Assembly: GCA_002989075.1 (NCBI GenBank)
Contig: PSQN01000006.1
Location: 1,488,001-1,552,000, forward strand
Direction: 5' to 3'
DNA: 64,000 nt
Source: Arthonia radiata
Taxonomy: Eukaryota; Ascomycota; Arthoniomycetes; Arthoniales; Arthoniaceae
The first letter of the stretch is position 1, and each line of letters begins with the position of its first letter. The translations under genes were made by a program, and so were the position numbers. Under the pieces are notes generated by a model, which saw nothing but the letters and a program-made list of their open reading frames with translations, had not been told where the DNA came from and ran no database searches. Of the stretch, positions 31,924 to 43,501 are shown one piece after another.

Positions 31924-34187
31924 CTAAACCATTACCATTGGTCCGCGGTGGTGTGACTTTGATGTCTCTGACTGCCACATCGGCACAGTCGAAGTGTTGA
32001 AGCCGTTGCTCACACAGAGTAGCACTGATATTTGCCTTCAAAAATCCCCAGCAAAGAAGGAAAAGCGACTGGACCAATGGTTACGCGTATACAAGCTAGA
32101 AAAACTACCTTATAGCAGTGAATTCCGTAGTGAAGCTTTAATGCCTTTATGTTCTTGTCTGTAAAACGAATGCTAGGTAAGGAAGTACCTGAACTTGTAT
32201 GTACTGCTAGCTACACCCTCCTGCAGTCTAGAACAGCTCCTGTCTTATCCTCAACAGAAATGTAGCCAGATAGCTTTGCCATGGAAGAGGCTCATCTTAA
32301 TCCTGGACAGGCTTCTCAAACGTCGAGTTGATGATCAAACGTTAGGTCCCCATCGGAATTGTAGAACTCGACCGTAAGCGATGTTCTAGGGCCGAGTCAG
32401 TTTTGTCATTCTGTCCTTCAGACAAGTACTCGTACACTCCCGAGCGGTGCACTTCGGCTCTAATCGCGTCTTGTAGTTCGCGGCGATTGTTGCGTGAGAC
32501 CTTCTCCACCGCACCCTTTACTTTTGGCTTCCATTGTACAAGATGCTTAGATTGAGACACGGCTGCAGCACCCATTGATACGTTGATCTTACCATCGATC
32601 AAGTCGGTATTAATGTGAACGTTCTGGATCTCGGCCATTTTCTCTTCGGCAAAATCAGGAGCAATGTTCGATACGGCTTGCTGAGTCTGTGGTTCGCGGC
32701 AACATTCGAATGTAGAAGCCTTGTAAGTCTAGAGGCTGCTGCGACGTTGAAGTATCAGGGTGCTTTTCACGTCTATGCCACTCGGACGAATCGCAAGACT
32801 TGACGAGTCTTTCATAATGTATGACAGAGCTTCGAGCTACAGGACACAACATAATGCACAACAAGCTGCGATCACAAACAGGCCACGATTTCAGAAGCAT
32901 GATCCGATGGAATCATTTGCTCCAACGCTAGACGGTAAGTACCTCTCACTTATTAACGTAATACTGCGATGTGTCGCGAAGCGCCGCAAATACCGCTCTC
33001 CGCTGCTCAAACATTGCAACTTACTTGAAGCAATGTTTGCCGGCCATCCGCTGTGTCGGAAGGTGATACGCTACCATCACTCTTGAGCGTGACACCTAGC
33101 CTTAGCCAGCTGTTATGCAATGCCGATATATCGGTGGAAGAAGGCCACGTGGATATTATTTTGGCGATGTAGCTAGGCTGGCCCCAAGTAGCGGAGGTGG
33201 CTCAAAAGTTTTATACGGGTAGACTTCGATTCCGCAACGGGTAAACTCTAAATCCACCGAGCAGGGCTCCACACAAGCCACATCAAAGGTCAAACGGCTG
33301 GATTAGAAGCTGGTCTTGCTAGCGACCTAATCACGAGAATTGGCCTGATACGGAGTATACGGTCAACTGAGCCAGACTGGCCCAGCCAAGACCAACTTTG
33401 AAGCTGGCGATAGTGGTGATTGTATAGAAGACTGGGTGGTATAGCAAAACTGGTCGCCGCCGCGGTCGCTGCTGCCGCCGTATAGGTAAGTTAGTAGATG
33501 ATCTTACTGTCGCCGTCTTCAGGGTATATAGCTCGAGCCTGAGCACGACCATAACACTCACAGTGCATCGTGGCGCGGCCGGCCTTGCCATCTGGCCTGC
33601 TTGACCTATTTGGTGTCAGGTAGAGCTTACGGAGCACGCAACCCCAGCGCACCCGCACGAAGAATGCCATCGACGACGGATACAACCCTAAGCCGCAAAG
33701 ACATGATCCAAATGCTTTGACGTCAATTTGCGCCGCAGTCATTCCAATTGACAATCAAACCCACGCCGAGACCACGCCATTTGCACGTTGCTGCTTTGTT
33801 GTGAACGCGCAACAATGGCGTGCGACGGTCGTGTGGCGCTCTGCATGGCTTTGTCCGATCCAGCTTATTGTCAAGCGCCTTTCAACGAGAGATAAGGACA
33901 AGCTCGCGGGCTATATCAGTCGGCGCTCCTTCGCGATGTCGGTAAGATCAATTGAGATTGGAGTTCCAAGTTCTTCTCTACGTACAGGTTTCATTTCATT
34001 TCGTTTCCATTCAATTCAATTCAATCTGCTTCTCATCAGCAACCAAGAGCATTAAGCGGCAGCGTTACAACTCTCATTGTCTACAAGACTCAGTCAGCAT
34101 TCTGACATATTAACACAGAAGTGCTGGACACGTCATTAAGTTCTGTTACGACGTACCGAATTGTTGAAGCCTTGCTAGTCCTGAAAG
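31924..34187. other. Gene-poor stretch with one possible small ORF
   Basis: A minus-strand frame at 32342-32638 (98 residues, beginning MAEIQNVHINTDLIDGKINV) looks protein-like, with KPKVKGAVEKVSRNNRRELQD in the middle, but matches no family I know. The rest shows no gene. Several AT-rich patches and the adjoining transporter relic suggest older rearrangement here. Confidence 0.3.
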
Positions 34188-35552
34188 ATGCTGACCTCAT
34201 GGGAAATCAACGCCGAAGCTGAGAGAACAATCAAACAAGATTATATGATCGTGAAACAAGTTGGGAAAGGCGAACAGGCCCGTGTACTCATCGGTATTGA
34301 CAATGCGCTTGTTCCCGAGGAGCTCACCACCACCAATGATATTTCAGACGATGTTGTTACCCGGATACGTGATCAAATCGTGGATCCTAGTGTACTCAAA
34401 GTCTTCCTTGCGACGAATGTCTTCAGTGCCGCAGAAGAGATCAAATGGATGGGACGGGAGCCCATCAGGAGCGCTCCTCACGTCCCCAGACTGCTCCACG
34501 CGGGCCCGCGTAATATTTGGTATGCCCAGTCTTTTGCAGGGGCACCTCTCCGTGCATGCTGGGGAGCGTTACCAAGCATTTCATATCCGGACAGAGCACG
34601 AATCGCTTGGGAGATGATGGACCACCTGACTGCAGCTCTGCATCATATCCAAAAACGGGGCCGTGGCTTCCGCGTCAGTCATGGAGATACAATGGATTGC
34701 AACCTCTGCATCAACTACCGTAAAGAGGGTGATGCGCCACCTTACCCACTTGAGGCGAACCTGATCGATTTCGGCCGAGTTGCAACCGAATTGATAAGCG
34801 TCCAACCGCACGACAACATGGATCTCAGGAAGGAGCTTGCCCTAGTAATGGTGTGGATACACGACGTCGCACACCCCGGCCAATACGAACAGTATGATGA
34901 CCAATCCTTGCTATGGAAATGCCCCGTGCGTTATAGAGACACGGGGAAATTCTGCGGATGCCACGAATTTGAGTACAATCCAGAGGGGGAGGATATACAC
35001 GCATGGGCGGCAGTCGAAGACCATGACCTGACCGAGCTCTGCGAGAGGACGTGCCATCCGAAGGACCGGGATCAGCTCACGGTCTCGGAAGTCCGGCGTT
35101 TGCTGCGCGGGCGATACCGGCACAAGTTCGCGACGCCCTGCACCGTGCCAGCCTCTCTTCAGCAGGTGATCGACAGCATGCTGCCGAACAGAAATGACAT
35201 TGATACCGGCCTGAAGCTGTTTCTGCGGAAGGCATCTGCGAGACTAGCAGGCACAGGACCGTCGGCACCACCACCACCAGGGCCGCCATCGGGGCCGCCG
35301 GAGCCACCTGGATCAAACCCCAGTTCATCGAGCCCATCACCTCCCGCAGCGAAGCCGAAAAAGCCAGCTAAAACCGCAAAGGAGACGAAGCCTCAGACTA
35401 AGCGGAAAGGTAAACCAGGACGAAAACCCAAAGCAAAACCAGCGGACACTGCTAAGGGTAAACAACAGGCCGCGAAGAAAGCGCCAGCGCCTGCACCTGC
35501 GCCGCCGGCCGTCGACGACGAGAGTTACAACAACTATCTGCCAGAGGCTTGA
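34188..35552 (+). CDS. Divergent protein-kinase-like protein with Pro/Lys-rich AT-hook-like tail
   Basis: Single exon, 454 residues. The N-terminal 220 residues keep the protein-kinase landmarks: glycine loop VGKGEQARVLIG (about 25), a likely beta3 Lys in SVLKVF, a Glu-bearing helix AAEEIKWMG, catalytic loop HGDTMDCNLCIN (HGD in place of HRD) and LIDFGR (DFG). The APE segment and the C-lobe are poorly conserved, so activity is uncertain. A Cys-containing stretch (FCGCHEFEYNPEG) follows. After residue about 350 the tail turns into Pro/Ser-rich then Lys/Pro/Ala-rich sequence with KRKGKPGRKPKAKP, resembling an AT-hook or histone-H1-like tail. Such fungal kinase-like orphans with HGD are numerous and unstudied. 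The tail suggests nuclear or DNA association, which is inference. Confidence 0.65.
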   Translation: MLTSWEINAEAERTIKQDYMIVKQVGKGEQARVLIGIDNALVPEELTTTNDISDDVVTRIRDQIVDPSVLKVFLATNVFSAAEEIKWMGREPIRSAPHVPRLLHAGPRNIWYAQSFAGAPLRACWGALPSISYPDRARIAWEMMDHLTAALHHIQKRGRGFRVSHGDTMDCNLCINYRKEGDAPPYPLEANLIDFGRVATELISVQPHDNMDLRKELALVMVWIHDVAHPGQYEQYDDQSLLWKCPVRYRDTGKFCGCHEFEYNPEGEDIHAWAAVEDHDLTELCERTCHPKDRDQLTVSEVRRLLRGRYRHKFATPCTVPASLQQVIDSMLPNRNDIDTGLKLFLRKASARLAGTGPSAPPPPGPPSGPPEPPGSNPSSSSPSPPAAKPKKPAKTAKETKPQTKRKGKPGRKPKAKPADTAKGKQQAAKKAPAPAPAPPAVDDESYNNYLPEA

Positions 35553-35965
35553 GATCTTGCATGAGCGTGTATAGAGAGTTTTTTGTGTACAGGATGTCAA
35601 TTTAAGCATTAGCATTAGCATAGCATAGAAATTCACATGCATTCATTCCACTCCGTTGCTGCAGCGACCGGCTCTACCTATTAAAAGAGTGACGTCAGAT
35701 GCCTCTCCTTCCCAAATCAGTGTCATCACGTGCCTTGCAAATTCACACCACACTACATCCGTCCCACCACTCCATATACAGTCCATTGCACTCAAAGCAA
35801 CTCTCACGAGAAAGAGACGCCGGGGCGCGCTCTCAAAGTCGCCATCTCCAACCTCAAGCAAAACCCTAGCCTCATCCACATCACCTCATCCACATTCACC
35901 GACCACACTCACACATCACCCACCCCATCACACCCCCCACTCCACCGTATTTATCACGCCAAAGA
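35553..35965. other. Intergenic
   Basis: Short CA/CT-rich region upstream of the NTF2-like gene. It probably acts as its promoter. No gene seen. Confidence 0.4.
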
Positions 35966-36628
35966 ATGTCCCACCTCCACCTCTCCCGCCGCGCCACCCT
36001 CCTGAACACCGCCCTCACGTTCACCTCCGCCTTCACAACCTCCACCCCGCCCCCAGAAATCCTGCACCACTTCATCCCCGACAGCCCCACTCAGAGCCCC
36101 AAAATCACAGAACACGGACCCTCATGGGCAACCAGCCGCTTACCATTCCTCGGCCGGACGTTCACGGGTCATGCTGAGTGTCTGCGGTATTTCGCACTAC
36201 TCGGTGACGTACTAAGCTTTGAAGTGATTGAGGGAGAAAAGGTGTTTCCGGGGGAAGAGGGGTTTGTTGTTGATGAGGGTGCTGTCGTCGCCCCTCCCAA
36301 CCCTACCTCGACTTCCTCACCCACTTCCTCAGCAAATTCACATTCCGGCGACGTGGCAGAGACGATAGAAAACGGACAAGGGACGGCAGAGGAGGGCGTG
36401 GAAGTCAACGACACGATCCGCAGGGGCGTCGTGACCGTCGAAGGGCGCGGGCGGTTTCGGAGCGTGAAGACGGGGCGGAGCTGGGAGGAAAGGTTCATGT
36501 ACAGGTTGAGTGGGTTTGATGAGGAGGGCAGGATCGGGCATTGGGAGATTTGGGCGGATCCGTTGAGTGCGTGGGTTGCTGTGGGGGATGAGGGAGTGGG
36601 GAGGGGGGAGCAGGGGGGAAGAGGGTGA
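35966..36628 (+). CDS. NTF2-like/SnoaL-type fold protein, unknown function
   Basis: Single exon, 220 residues, with an AAAGAATGTC start context. The helix-strand pattern of an NTF2-like cone fold is visible: LPFLGRTFTGHAECLRYFALLGDVLSFE (about 58-85), then after a low-complexity Ser/Thr/Pro insert (about 105-145) GRFRSVKTGRSWEERFMYRLSGFDEEGRIGHWEIWADPLSAWVA. The R-W-E-E-x-F and H-W-E-I-W-A-D-P segments are typical of fungal members. No catalytic residue set can be assigned. Homologues are soluble and mostly uncharacterised; some are isomerases or hydratases in metabolite pathways. Confidence 0.65.
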   Translation: MSHLHLSRRATLLNTALTFTSAFTTSTPPPEILHHFIPDSPTQSPKITEHGPSWATSRLPFLGRTFTGHAECLRYFALLGDVLSFEVIEGEKVFPGEEGFVVDEGAVVAPPNPTSTSSPTSSANSHSGDVAETIENGQGTAEEGVEVNDTIRRGVVTVEGRGRFRSVKTGRSWEERFMYRLSGFDEEGRIGHWEIWADPLSAWVAVGDEGVGRGEQGGRG

Positions 36629-37074
36629 GTAAGTTGGGGTGGTGGGATAGGGAGGAAGTGGTAGGCGGGCGGCGGTGTTGGTTGAAAGTGATGCGTCGGC
36701 GGGCATGGGATGGGGGACGCTGAGTGGTTGTTGTAGGTGATGATTGATGACCAGAGACGATTGATATGGCCGATGAGCTGGATTTGTAGGGGACGGCCAG
36801 ACGACCTGTCGGAAGCGGGCTCCCAGTGCTCAAAAGAGTCCCTCGCGAGTCTGCAATGGGTGTTAAGATGCGACAAAAGTGGAGTAATCTCTCAGGCAGA
36901 CGTTCGAGAGTGGCACCGAAGCAGTGTGTTTATCAAAAGCTTCATCGTCAAGGGTATGAATACATGTCAGTCAAATTCTTGATCTTCAAACCTCGCCTGC
37001 TCTTTGGGCGGTGCCAGACATATAGCCATACATTTTCCGCACCGCGTCCCAGAGAATCTCAATACGTAGCACAC
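36629..37074. other. Intergenic between convergent genes
   Basis: 3' regions of the NTF2-like gene and the ENV7-like kinase. No gene is recognised. Confidence 0.4.
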
Positions 37075-38631
37075 TCAGTTCTCGTCCTCCCCATCCACGT
37101 CCCCATCATCTCTCGGCAGCTCTCTAATCGCCTCCTCAATCATCCCCGCCAACCCGTCAATATCCGGGCGCTCCTTCGGCTCCACCTTCAAACACCCCCG
37201 AATCACATCTTTCACAACATCACTCAACACAAGCACATCCTTCGCCTCCTGCGGCTGCGCCCCGCCCGTCCCTGTCCTCCTCACTTTCTGCTGCCTGCCC
37301 TCGTCTGGAAACCTCCAGTCACCGCCCAGTATACACATCGTCAAGCTTCCACCAGTCTCTTCAGAGCGGCGTTCGAACGGCGAGTGCCCGACTAAGCAAG
37401 CGTAGATCGTGCAGCCGAGGGACCAGATGTCGACGGCGGTATCGATGGTGGTGTTGACGCGGACGTCGAAGAGTTCTGGGGCGCGGTAGGGGAGCGTACA
37501 GTGCTCTGCGGCTGTGTCCTGGACTTGGAGAGCGTGCGAGCGTGAGGTGATGGGGACGGGCGATGGAGCGAGCGAGCCGAGGTCCATGAGGATGGGTGCG
37601 GAGCCAGTGGGGGAGATCATAATGTTGCCTAGTGGTGGTTTGCGTTAGTGAAGTGCCGCCGCAAACGGCGAGATAAGATAAAGAGCTCAGGACGGCGAGA
37701 CTATTGTAACTGGGGTGAGCAAGTGTGCTGTAAACGTACCAGGTTTTATATCCCTATGCGCATACGCCCTGATCTCCCCAGCCGCAGCATGGCTCTGCTG
37801 CTGCGTGAGCTCGTCTTCCATCAGCGCCGCATGCTCGCTATCTTCATCACCGCCCATCCTCCTCTTGCCCTTCCGTCTCTTACTAGAGTTCGGCTCAACA
37901 TCACCGTTGTCTTCCCATTCCTGGTCGAGGCTGTCCGGGTCTTCGCCCGCTAGCTCCGCGTCCGCTCGCACACCCTCTGCGCGCACTTTCTTCGCGCCGC
38001 GCGTACCTTTGCCCACGCGGTACTGATGCATCGCTTTCAGCGCTCGACAGACGCCGCGCATCAGAACCATTAGCCGTCGTTCAGGAAAGCGTGTCTGATT
38101 GACGAGATTGGCGTTGATTGCGTCTTGCAGATTTCCACGTGAGAAATACGGCAGTAGTATGTATACCGTCTTTCCACCTGCGCCGGTGCCGTCATCACCG
38201 CCGATGTTGCCAGAGCGCAGGCCTCCTTTCTTGTCATCGAGGACCGCATGGTCGATCGCGTGTATGATGTTCGGGTGCGGCGCGAAGAGGGAGTATGCTT
38301 CGACTTCGCGCAGGGCTAGAGCGACGGACTCGGCGCCGAAGGGACAGCGGATCTTTTTGAGGGCGTAGAGCTCGGATGGGGAGGTGCTGGATTGGACGAG
38401 GTAGACGTAGGAGAAGCCGCCCTGGGTTAGGTTGTTGTGTTAGCAACGTGATTGTGGGAAGGAGAATACGCGCGTGCGCATAGCACGGTCGCTGGCACAC
38501 ACCTCGCCGAGAAGTCTCAAGATCTTGAAGGAGCGGCCGTTGAGGCTGAGATTGGGCTCGCTGGGAAAGCAGGAGAGACAGTTGCAGAGGGAGTAGGCGA
38601 GGTCGAGGAAGTACGCGGACACAGCGGACAT
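37075..38631 (-). CDS. ENV7: Serine/threonine kinase ENV7 / STK16 (NAK family)
   Basis: Three exons (38631-38503, 38421-37740, 37628-37075) give 454 residues. The N-terminus has a Cys cluster (LCNCLSCFPSEPNLSLNGRSF) that in yeast Env7 is palmitoylated and anchors the kinase to the vacuole membrane. Kinase motifs follow: LGEGGFSYVYLV, ALKKI (ATP Lys), HPNIIHAIDH, catalytic HRDIKPGNIM split by an intron, LMDLGS (DLG for DFG), YRAPELF and DIWSLGCTIYACL. A charged insert between about 165 and 225 (GEDPDSLDQEWEDN...KRRKGKRR) sits before the catalytic loop, as in fungal homologues. Env7 regulates vacuole fusion and trafficking. The model agrees with family length and nothing is broken. Confidence 0.9.
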
Positions 38632-39593
38632 GCTGGCGTTGTCGCAGGGTTGAAGTCAAGGTGTATCAAAGTTGAGCTATCTCGTTTGCATCTGAGTAGT
38701 TCGACAAGCTGTCATCGCATGCTGGGGCACGTGTTGGCCAGTAGCTGGAGCCGACGCGCAACGGACTCGCCGCGTACAGCGCCAAGCCTTGTACTCACTG
38801 GATGGCGACACTTGAATGGAACGTATCCGCAGCGCGGCTTCGTCCACACTGCGCTGGCGATCTAAGTATTTACAACGCCTATGCATACAGAAGCTACCGA
38901 TAGGGGTCCACGCTTTGTAGGAGGTGAAGTCGGAAGAGCCGACGCAGATCACGGAGAGATCCTTCGACCATGCTGACGATCACGGTAGATCAGCGCTGAG
39001 CCCCCAGCATTGCCATTGACATGGCGATCCTGATCGTCGTGAAGATCACGAAGACGTGCATGCATGCAAGCAGTACACGTGGGAGCGGTCTGATAATGCG
39101 GATGAAGATGCAGGTAGGCCACTACATTGGTGGCGATACACTTCACGCAGTTTAGCTTGGATGTATAAATTGATTGTCATACAGTGGCAAAATATTCATG
39201 AGAAGCAGCGTATGGAAGGCATGAGATAGTTTGTATAGTTTGATTCTCGCTCGATTGATCGCTGCGCCACGCGCACAGAATCTTCTCTCATATCGTACAC
39301 ATCGTTAACATTCCATCCCATGCCCAGCCAAGTACTCAATACAGGCGCAATCAGACATCTAGTTTTCCCATGCGCAGACAACACCAGTCGCGTCTAATAA
39401 CCATACCCATGCATGCTTCCGAAAGGGTATCAAATCTAGCGAGTGACGTGCAAGCGACCGTGATGCATGCAGCAGGCATTGCCTGGTCCCGAACCAATGC
39501 AAACAATTATCCCGACGTGAATACCGTAGTTAATCGCTAAAAGCAGAACGCCGCCGTAATCGATGATGAATCGTTTCAGTGAATGTTGTGACC
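38632..39593. other. Intergenic
   Basis: Upstream region of the ENV7-like kinase and 3' flank of the zinc-finger gene. No coding sequence is recognised. Confidence 0.4.
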
Positions 39594-40774
39594 TCATGAG
39601 GAATCGTCGGCGGAGCCTACACCATCTCCCTTGTGTACCTTCTTGTGTCGGCGAAGGTTGGAAACGACGGAGAAGTGGCGGCCACAGCCAGCGTGATCGC
39701 ATGCAAATGCTGGAACGATTGTTAGCACTGGGCCGTGTAGGTATAATAGTCAGGTAGCTTACGCTTCTCGCCAGTGTGGCTGTACATGTGCGTCTGCAGT
39801 GAGCTGGGGCGCGTGAAGCGCTTCTCGCAGATGCGGCACTTGTGCTTCTTCTGTGCGCTGGGGCTGACCTTGGCGTTGAATTGGTTCATCATCGCTTGCG
39901 GCTCTGGTGGGAAGCCGTTGATCATTTGTGTGGGTGGTGGTAGTGGGCGCGGCATGTCCTCGGAGGCTGAGCTGTAGTCGGTGACCGATGAACCGTCGAC
40001 TGACCCTTGGTACGATGAGCTGTAGTAGGGGTACTGTCCTGATGCGCTGCCAGAAGAGATGGATGAGTGGTGAGAGTGATGGGGCGCGGGAAAGCCGTAT
40101 GAGTCGTTGGAGCCAGCGCGAGCACTGTACACTCCGCGCGGGGTGATGTCGTTGCTGTTGGCCATTGCAACCATACCGCGCGCGCCAGCCATCTCGTCGC
40201 TGAAGCTAGCTTGCGATGAGTTTGACGTTCTAGCACTCGTTAGCTGTTGTTGTCTCGTGCGCAAATAATGAAATTGCAAAATGCACTTACGGGTAGGAGT
40301 CTCGTCGCTCGAGGTTAGCGCCGTAACCGTAGGGGTGAGACGTCGGCATTTGCTCTGGTGAATATCGCGCGGATGATGTCGCTGTGTATGCTGGGTTGGA
40401 GGTGGCAGAGGAGCTATAAGCAGATGCGTATGACCTGCTCGGCACGAGTTCTGAAACGCGCAAGGTCAGCGTTGAAGAGTGGGTGGTTGAGTGGGGTCTG
40501 TGACACCCGGGTGAGGTCATGTCTTACCTGAGCCAAGATTGGAAGCCGCGGGGTTGCCAGCGTAACCCATCGACAGTTGATGCGATTTCGATGCAGATGC
40601 GTGTTCCATTGCAGTCGGTGAGTGATAAGGTGCTTGGTAAAATGAATTGGAGGGAGATCCGGTGACGGCTGAGGTTTGCCAAGGATTGGTGAACTCAGGG
40701 TGCGGATATCTGTTTTGATCGTATCCCATCCCACCGACCGGCGGTTGCGGGCGATACTGTACGGCCATTGACAT
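39594..40774 (-). CDS. C2H2 zinc-finger transcription factor, FlbC-like
   Basis: Four exons (40774-40528, 40450-40291, 40229-39763, 39709-39594) give 329 residues. Residues 1-240 are disordered and rich in Ser, Tyr, Pro and Gln, as in activation domains. Two adjacent C2H2 fingers close the protein: CRICEKRFTRPSSLQTHMYSH, then the TGEKPFAC linker (split by the last intron), C-x4-C-GRHFSVVSNLRRHKKVH. This finger pair matches FlbC, an activator of conidiation (brlA pathway) in Aspergillus, where it binds DNA in the nucleus. Only about 12 residues follow the fingers. A 2.7-kb gene-free region lies upstream, in keeping with a developmentally regulated gene. The orthology to FlbC rests on remembered finger sequence. 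Confidence 0.82.
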
Positions 40775-43501
40775 CCTTGCGGATCGCTACTGGCTGTCGA
40801 GTGATATGGATGAGCGGGATCAACTAGCAATTATGTAGAAGCTTTGTAGAAGGCCAGCGATCGTCCAGGCAGACGGCTGTGCTCAACCTATTATGAAAAC
40901 CTTGGTGTAGATCGACTTTGCTGGAACCGAAAATAAATCAATGGATGGTGTTTTGATCGACAGCGAGATGCGCGGGCATGCAACTGATTAAGGGACTTTC
41001 AGGCCTCTCAAGAACGTGTCATGCAACACCAGTCTCAGGCGGTGCTAGGGTAGTAACGTGTGATGAGCCAGCGTCTACCGAGCACGGTTTGTTGGATGGT
41101 TTTGACTGAAAGGGTATCCGAAGGTACCGGGAAATGATTCCGGGGCGAAGGCGAAGGTAAAAAGAACCTGGAAGAGGGAGGACCCGGGGACCGCCAAAGA
41201 TGCGGATATGCAGGGCGTGTATGCAAAAGCGGGCTCAAAGCCAGGGAGGAAGTCTCTGTCGACAGCAAACCCTGAGGTGGTGGGTTCGCGCGTGTTGCGG
41301 AATGCAGGCAGTCTCAAAGGAGGAATGATCTGCTACGCAATGTGGACGCGGAAGACCGAGATCGGCTGAAGATCGCGGGCAGTGCTTCGTCAAATACGCA
41401 GTGATGCTAAACAAGAGGAGTAGCTGTATTGAAGATCGCAAAGAACAAGAGCGGACACGAGCTGTTTCTTATGCCAGTAATAGCAGGGGGCAGCGTGCAA
41501 CATGCGGAGAGAGGAGGAGCAGGGTCCAATCTTATGCAGGCTACGTAGACGCTCGAGTATCTGAGAAACGCGATGCAAGTGCACCCACACAATCACCAAC
41601 CACCCAGAGGGACAATTGACGGGCGCCGGGGGCGTCAAATCGTTGCAACGGCGGCGGGGAGACGATGGAATTGGTCAATAACGAGCCCGGGGAAATAATT
41701 TGGCTCTGCTAAGGAGCAAGGTTGGAGGAAGGGATGACGGTGGTGGCTGGCGCCATGCCCGTCTCTTTCCCTTGCTGGGGCCATCCCATGATTTCCATCC
41801 CCGGGGTCCCTCCTCTCGATTGGCTCCCTCTCCGCCATCAGCCTTGTGCATGGCGCACCTCTGCTTCGCCTACCGGACCCTGAGCGTGAGGAAATGCAGG
41901 TGCCCTCCTCTTCCTTGGAGAAGGGTCTGCTTCCCTCCTCCAACGTCATCGTTCCATGTGAGCTTACCTCGCGTCGTCAAATCACGACCCTTCGATGCAC
42001 GGCCCCTGTGAGCCCTGTCACAGATCCTGTTTGGTCCCAATACTCGACCTCCCAGCAACTTACTGCACAAGCCTTCGACATGAGCCTTGTCACGATCAAC
42101 GTTGTATGCGACGGTGTCTTTTGTCGGATTTGGTGATCGAATGAGCTTTGGACAAACGAGACGACAGCTCCCACTAGTCAAGTACCGCGATGTAACGTTA
42201 AGCCACAACAAGCCCGTCCCGTCAGACCAAAAGATGCTTATCTCTGTGGCGCTCTCCTGGCTCCACCTTGCCATCAAGCCTCGGGAGTCGGCGATCACTC
42301 GAAGCATAACAACGCCCGTTAATGTTCTCTTCAGATGGCAGCGAAGTCCGACTATCGCAATCGACGTTGGGCGGCCATTCTCGCGGTTTCAAAGCCGTCG
42401 CCGACACTTGCGGCGCATATGAGATTGTGAGATTGCAACTCCTGACTTGCTGACTCGGATAGAAACCCAAAGCCGAAGCAGCATTGCCCTGCGCGCCAAT
42501 GAGTGGAGTTCGCCCTTCCACTAACCAGACGCCATCCGCTCAAGCTTCCTCTCACCAAAGACGTCACCCGTGGCGTTGGAGTTGCATCGTCTCGCTGCTT
42601 CGGGTCTAGCTGCTGTGAAAGTAATGCCTGGGAAACGAGGTCTTCCATTCTTGTCGCTACCTAGCAAATGTTCCTGCTGTGATTGGCGCCCTCATGCCCG
42701 GCTTTTATCACAAATCATCCGAGTAATAGCCTGAACACCGCAAACAGAACTACTCGGTGAGCTTCATGAGGAGGTCCCAGTCCGCCTGGAGATAGATTCG
42801 TTCATCGGCTTGCGAAAATAGCTATCGTCTTCCTCATACATCGCATTCGCGTCATTGTGACAAGAGCGTGCGGCCAGTAGTAGATATGTTAGGATCGTAC
42901 AGAATGGTGCAAGAACTGCGCGACATCGCCCACGCACCCGGACCGAAATCTGATCATGAAAATCACCTCCGCGTGGTTCTCCAGCAAAGTCCACATGTTC
43001 TTGTGCGACCTGTCACCGTCAGGCCCACCTCAGGGACTCAAAAGGTGATGAAACGTGGTGATCGGTGGCAACGCACCGAGAATCAACGCTGCCTCCCGCA
43101 CGATCGTCAGCGGCTGCGGGGAGGGGAGTCATGGACAGCACAGCGGCACGCGCCCACTTTCAGCTGTGACGTATGATTCCTATCTCGGTCTAGCGCGCCG
43201 TGAGGTCCCGATTGAGTATCTTGTTGCCTGTTACGGTAACTCGCTCGACCTTCCTTTTGCTTTACTATCGCTGCGTTGCCAGTTGATAGGACTGATATGG
43301 AGAGTGTGATAGATCGAACAGAGCATGTGGACAATGCAGAAACCTGGAGCTTAGTCGCTGAGTATTGCACGTGGTCCCGTCAAGTATGCATGCTTCATCG
43401 AGGGTGTAGCGTATCTCGTTCAATATATGGTATAGCTTTTCGTATGAAAACAAATCGACCCTCGAAGCTTCGTCATTCAGACCAGTGGACTCACCACGTG
43501 C
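40775..43501. other. Long gene-free upstream region of the zinc-finger gene
   Basis: 2.7 kb without a recognisable gene, the largest such gap in the left and middle parts of the window. It contains many short ORFs but no coherent spliced gene. It probably holds the 5' UTR and regulatory region of the FlbC-like gene and the terminator of the OSTA gene. Confidence 0.4.

Noticed and set aside
31934-32101. An 11-bp inverted repeat (ACCATTGGTCC) about 165 bp apart, looking like a small MITE
   Set aside because: Inverted matches of this length within 200 bp are expected a few times by chance in 64 kb, and no target-site duplication or shared internal sequence was found.
41700-42136. Overlapping plus-strand ORFs upstream of the zinc-finger gene
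   Set aside because: Composition looks non-coding and no splice pattern or family match links them.
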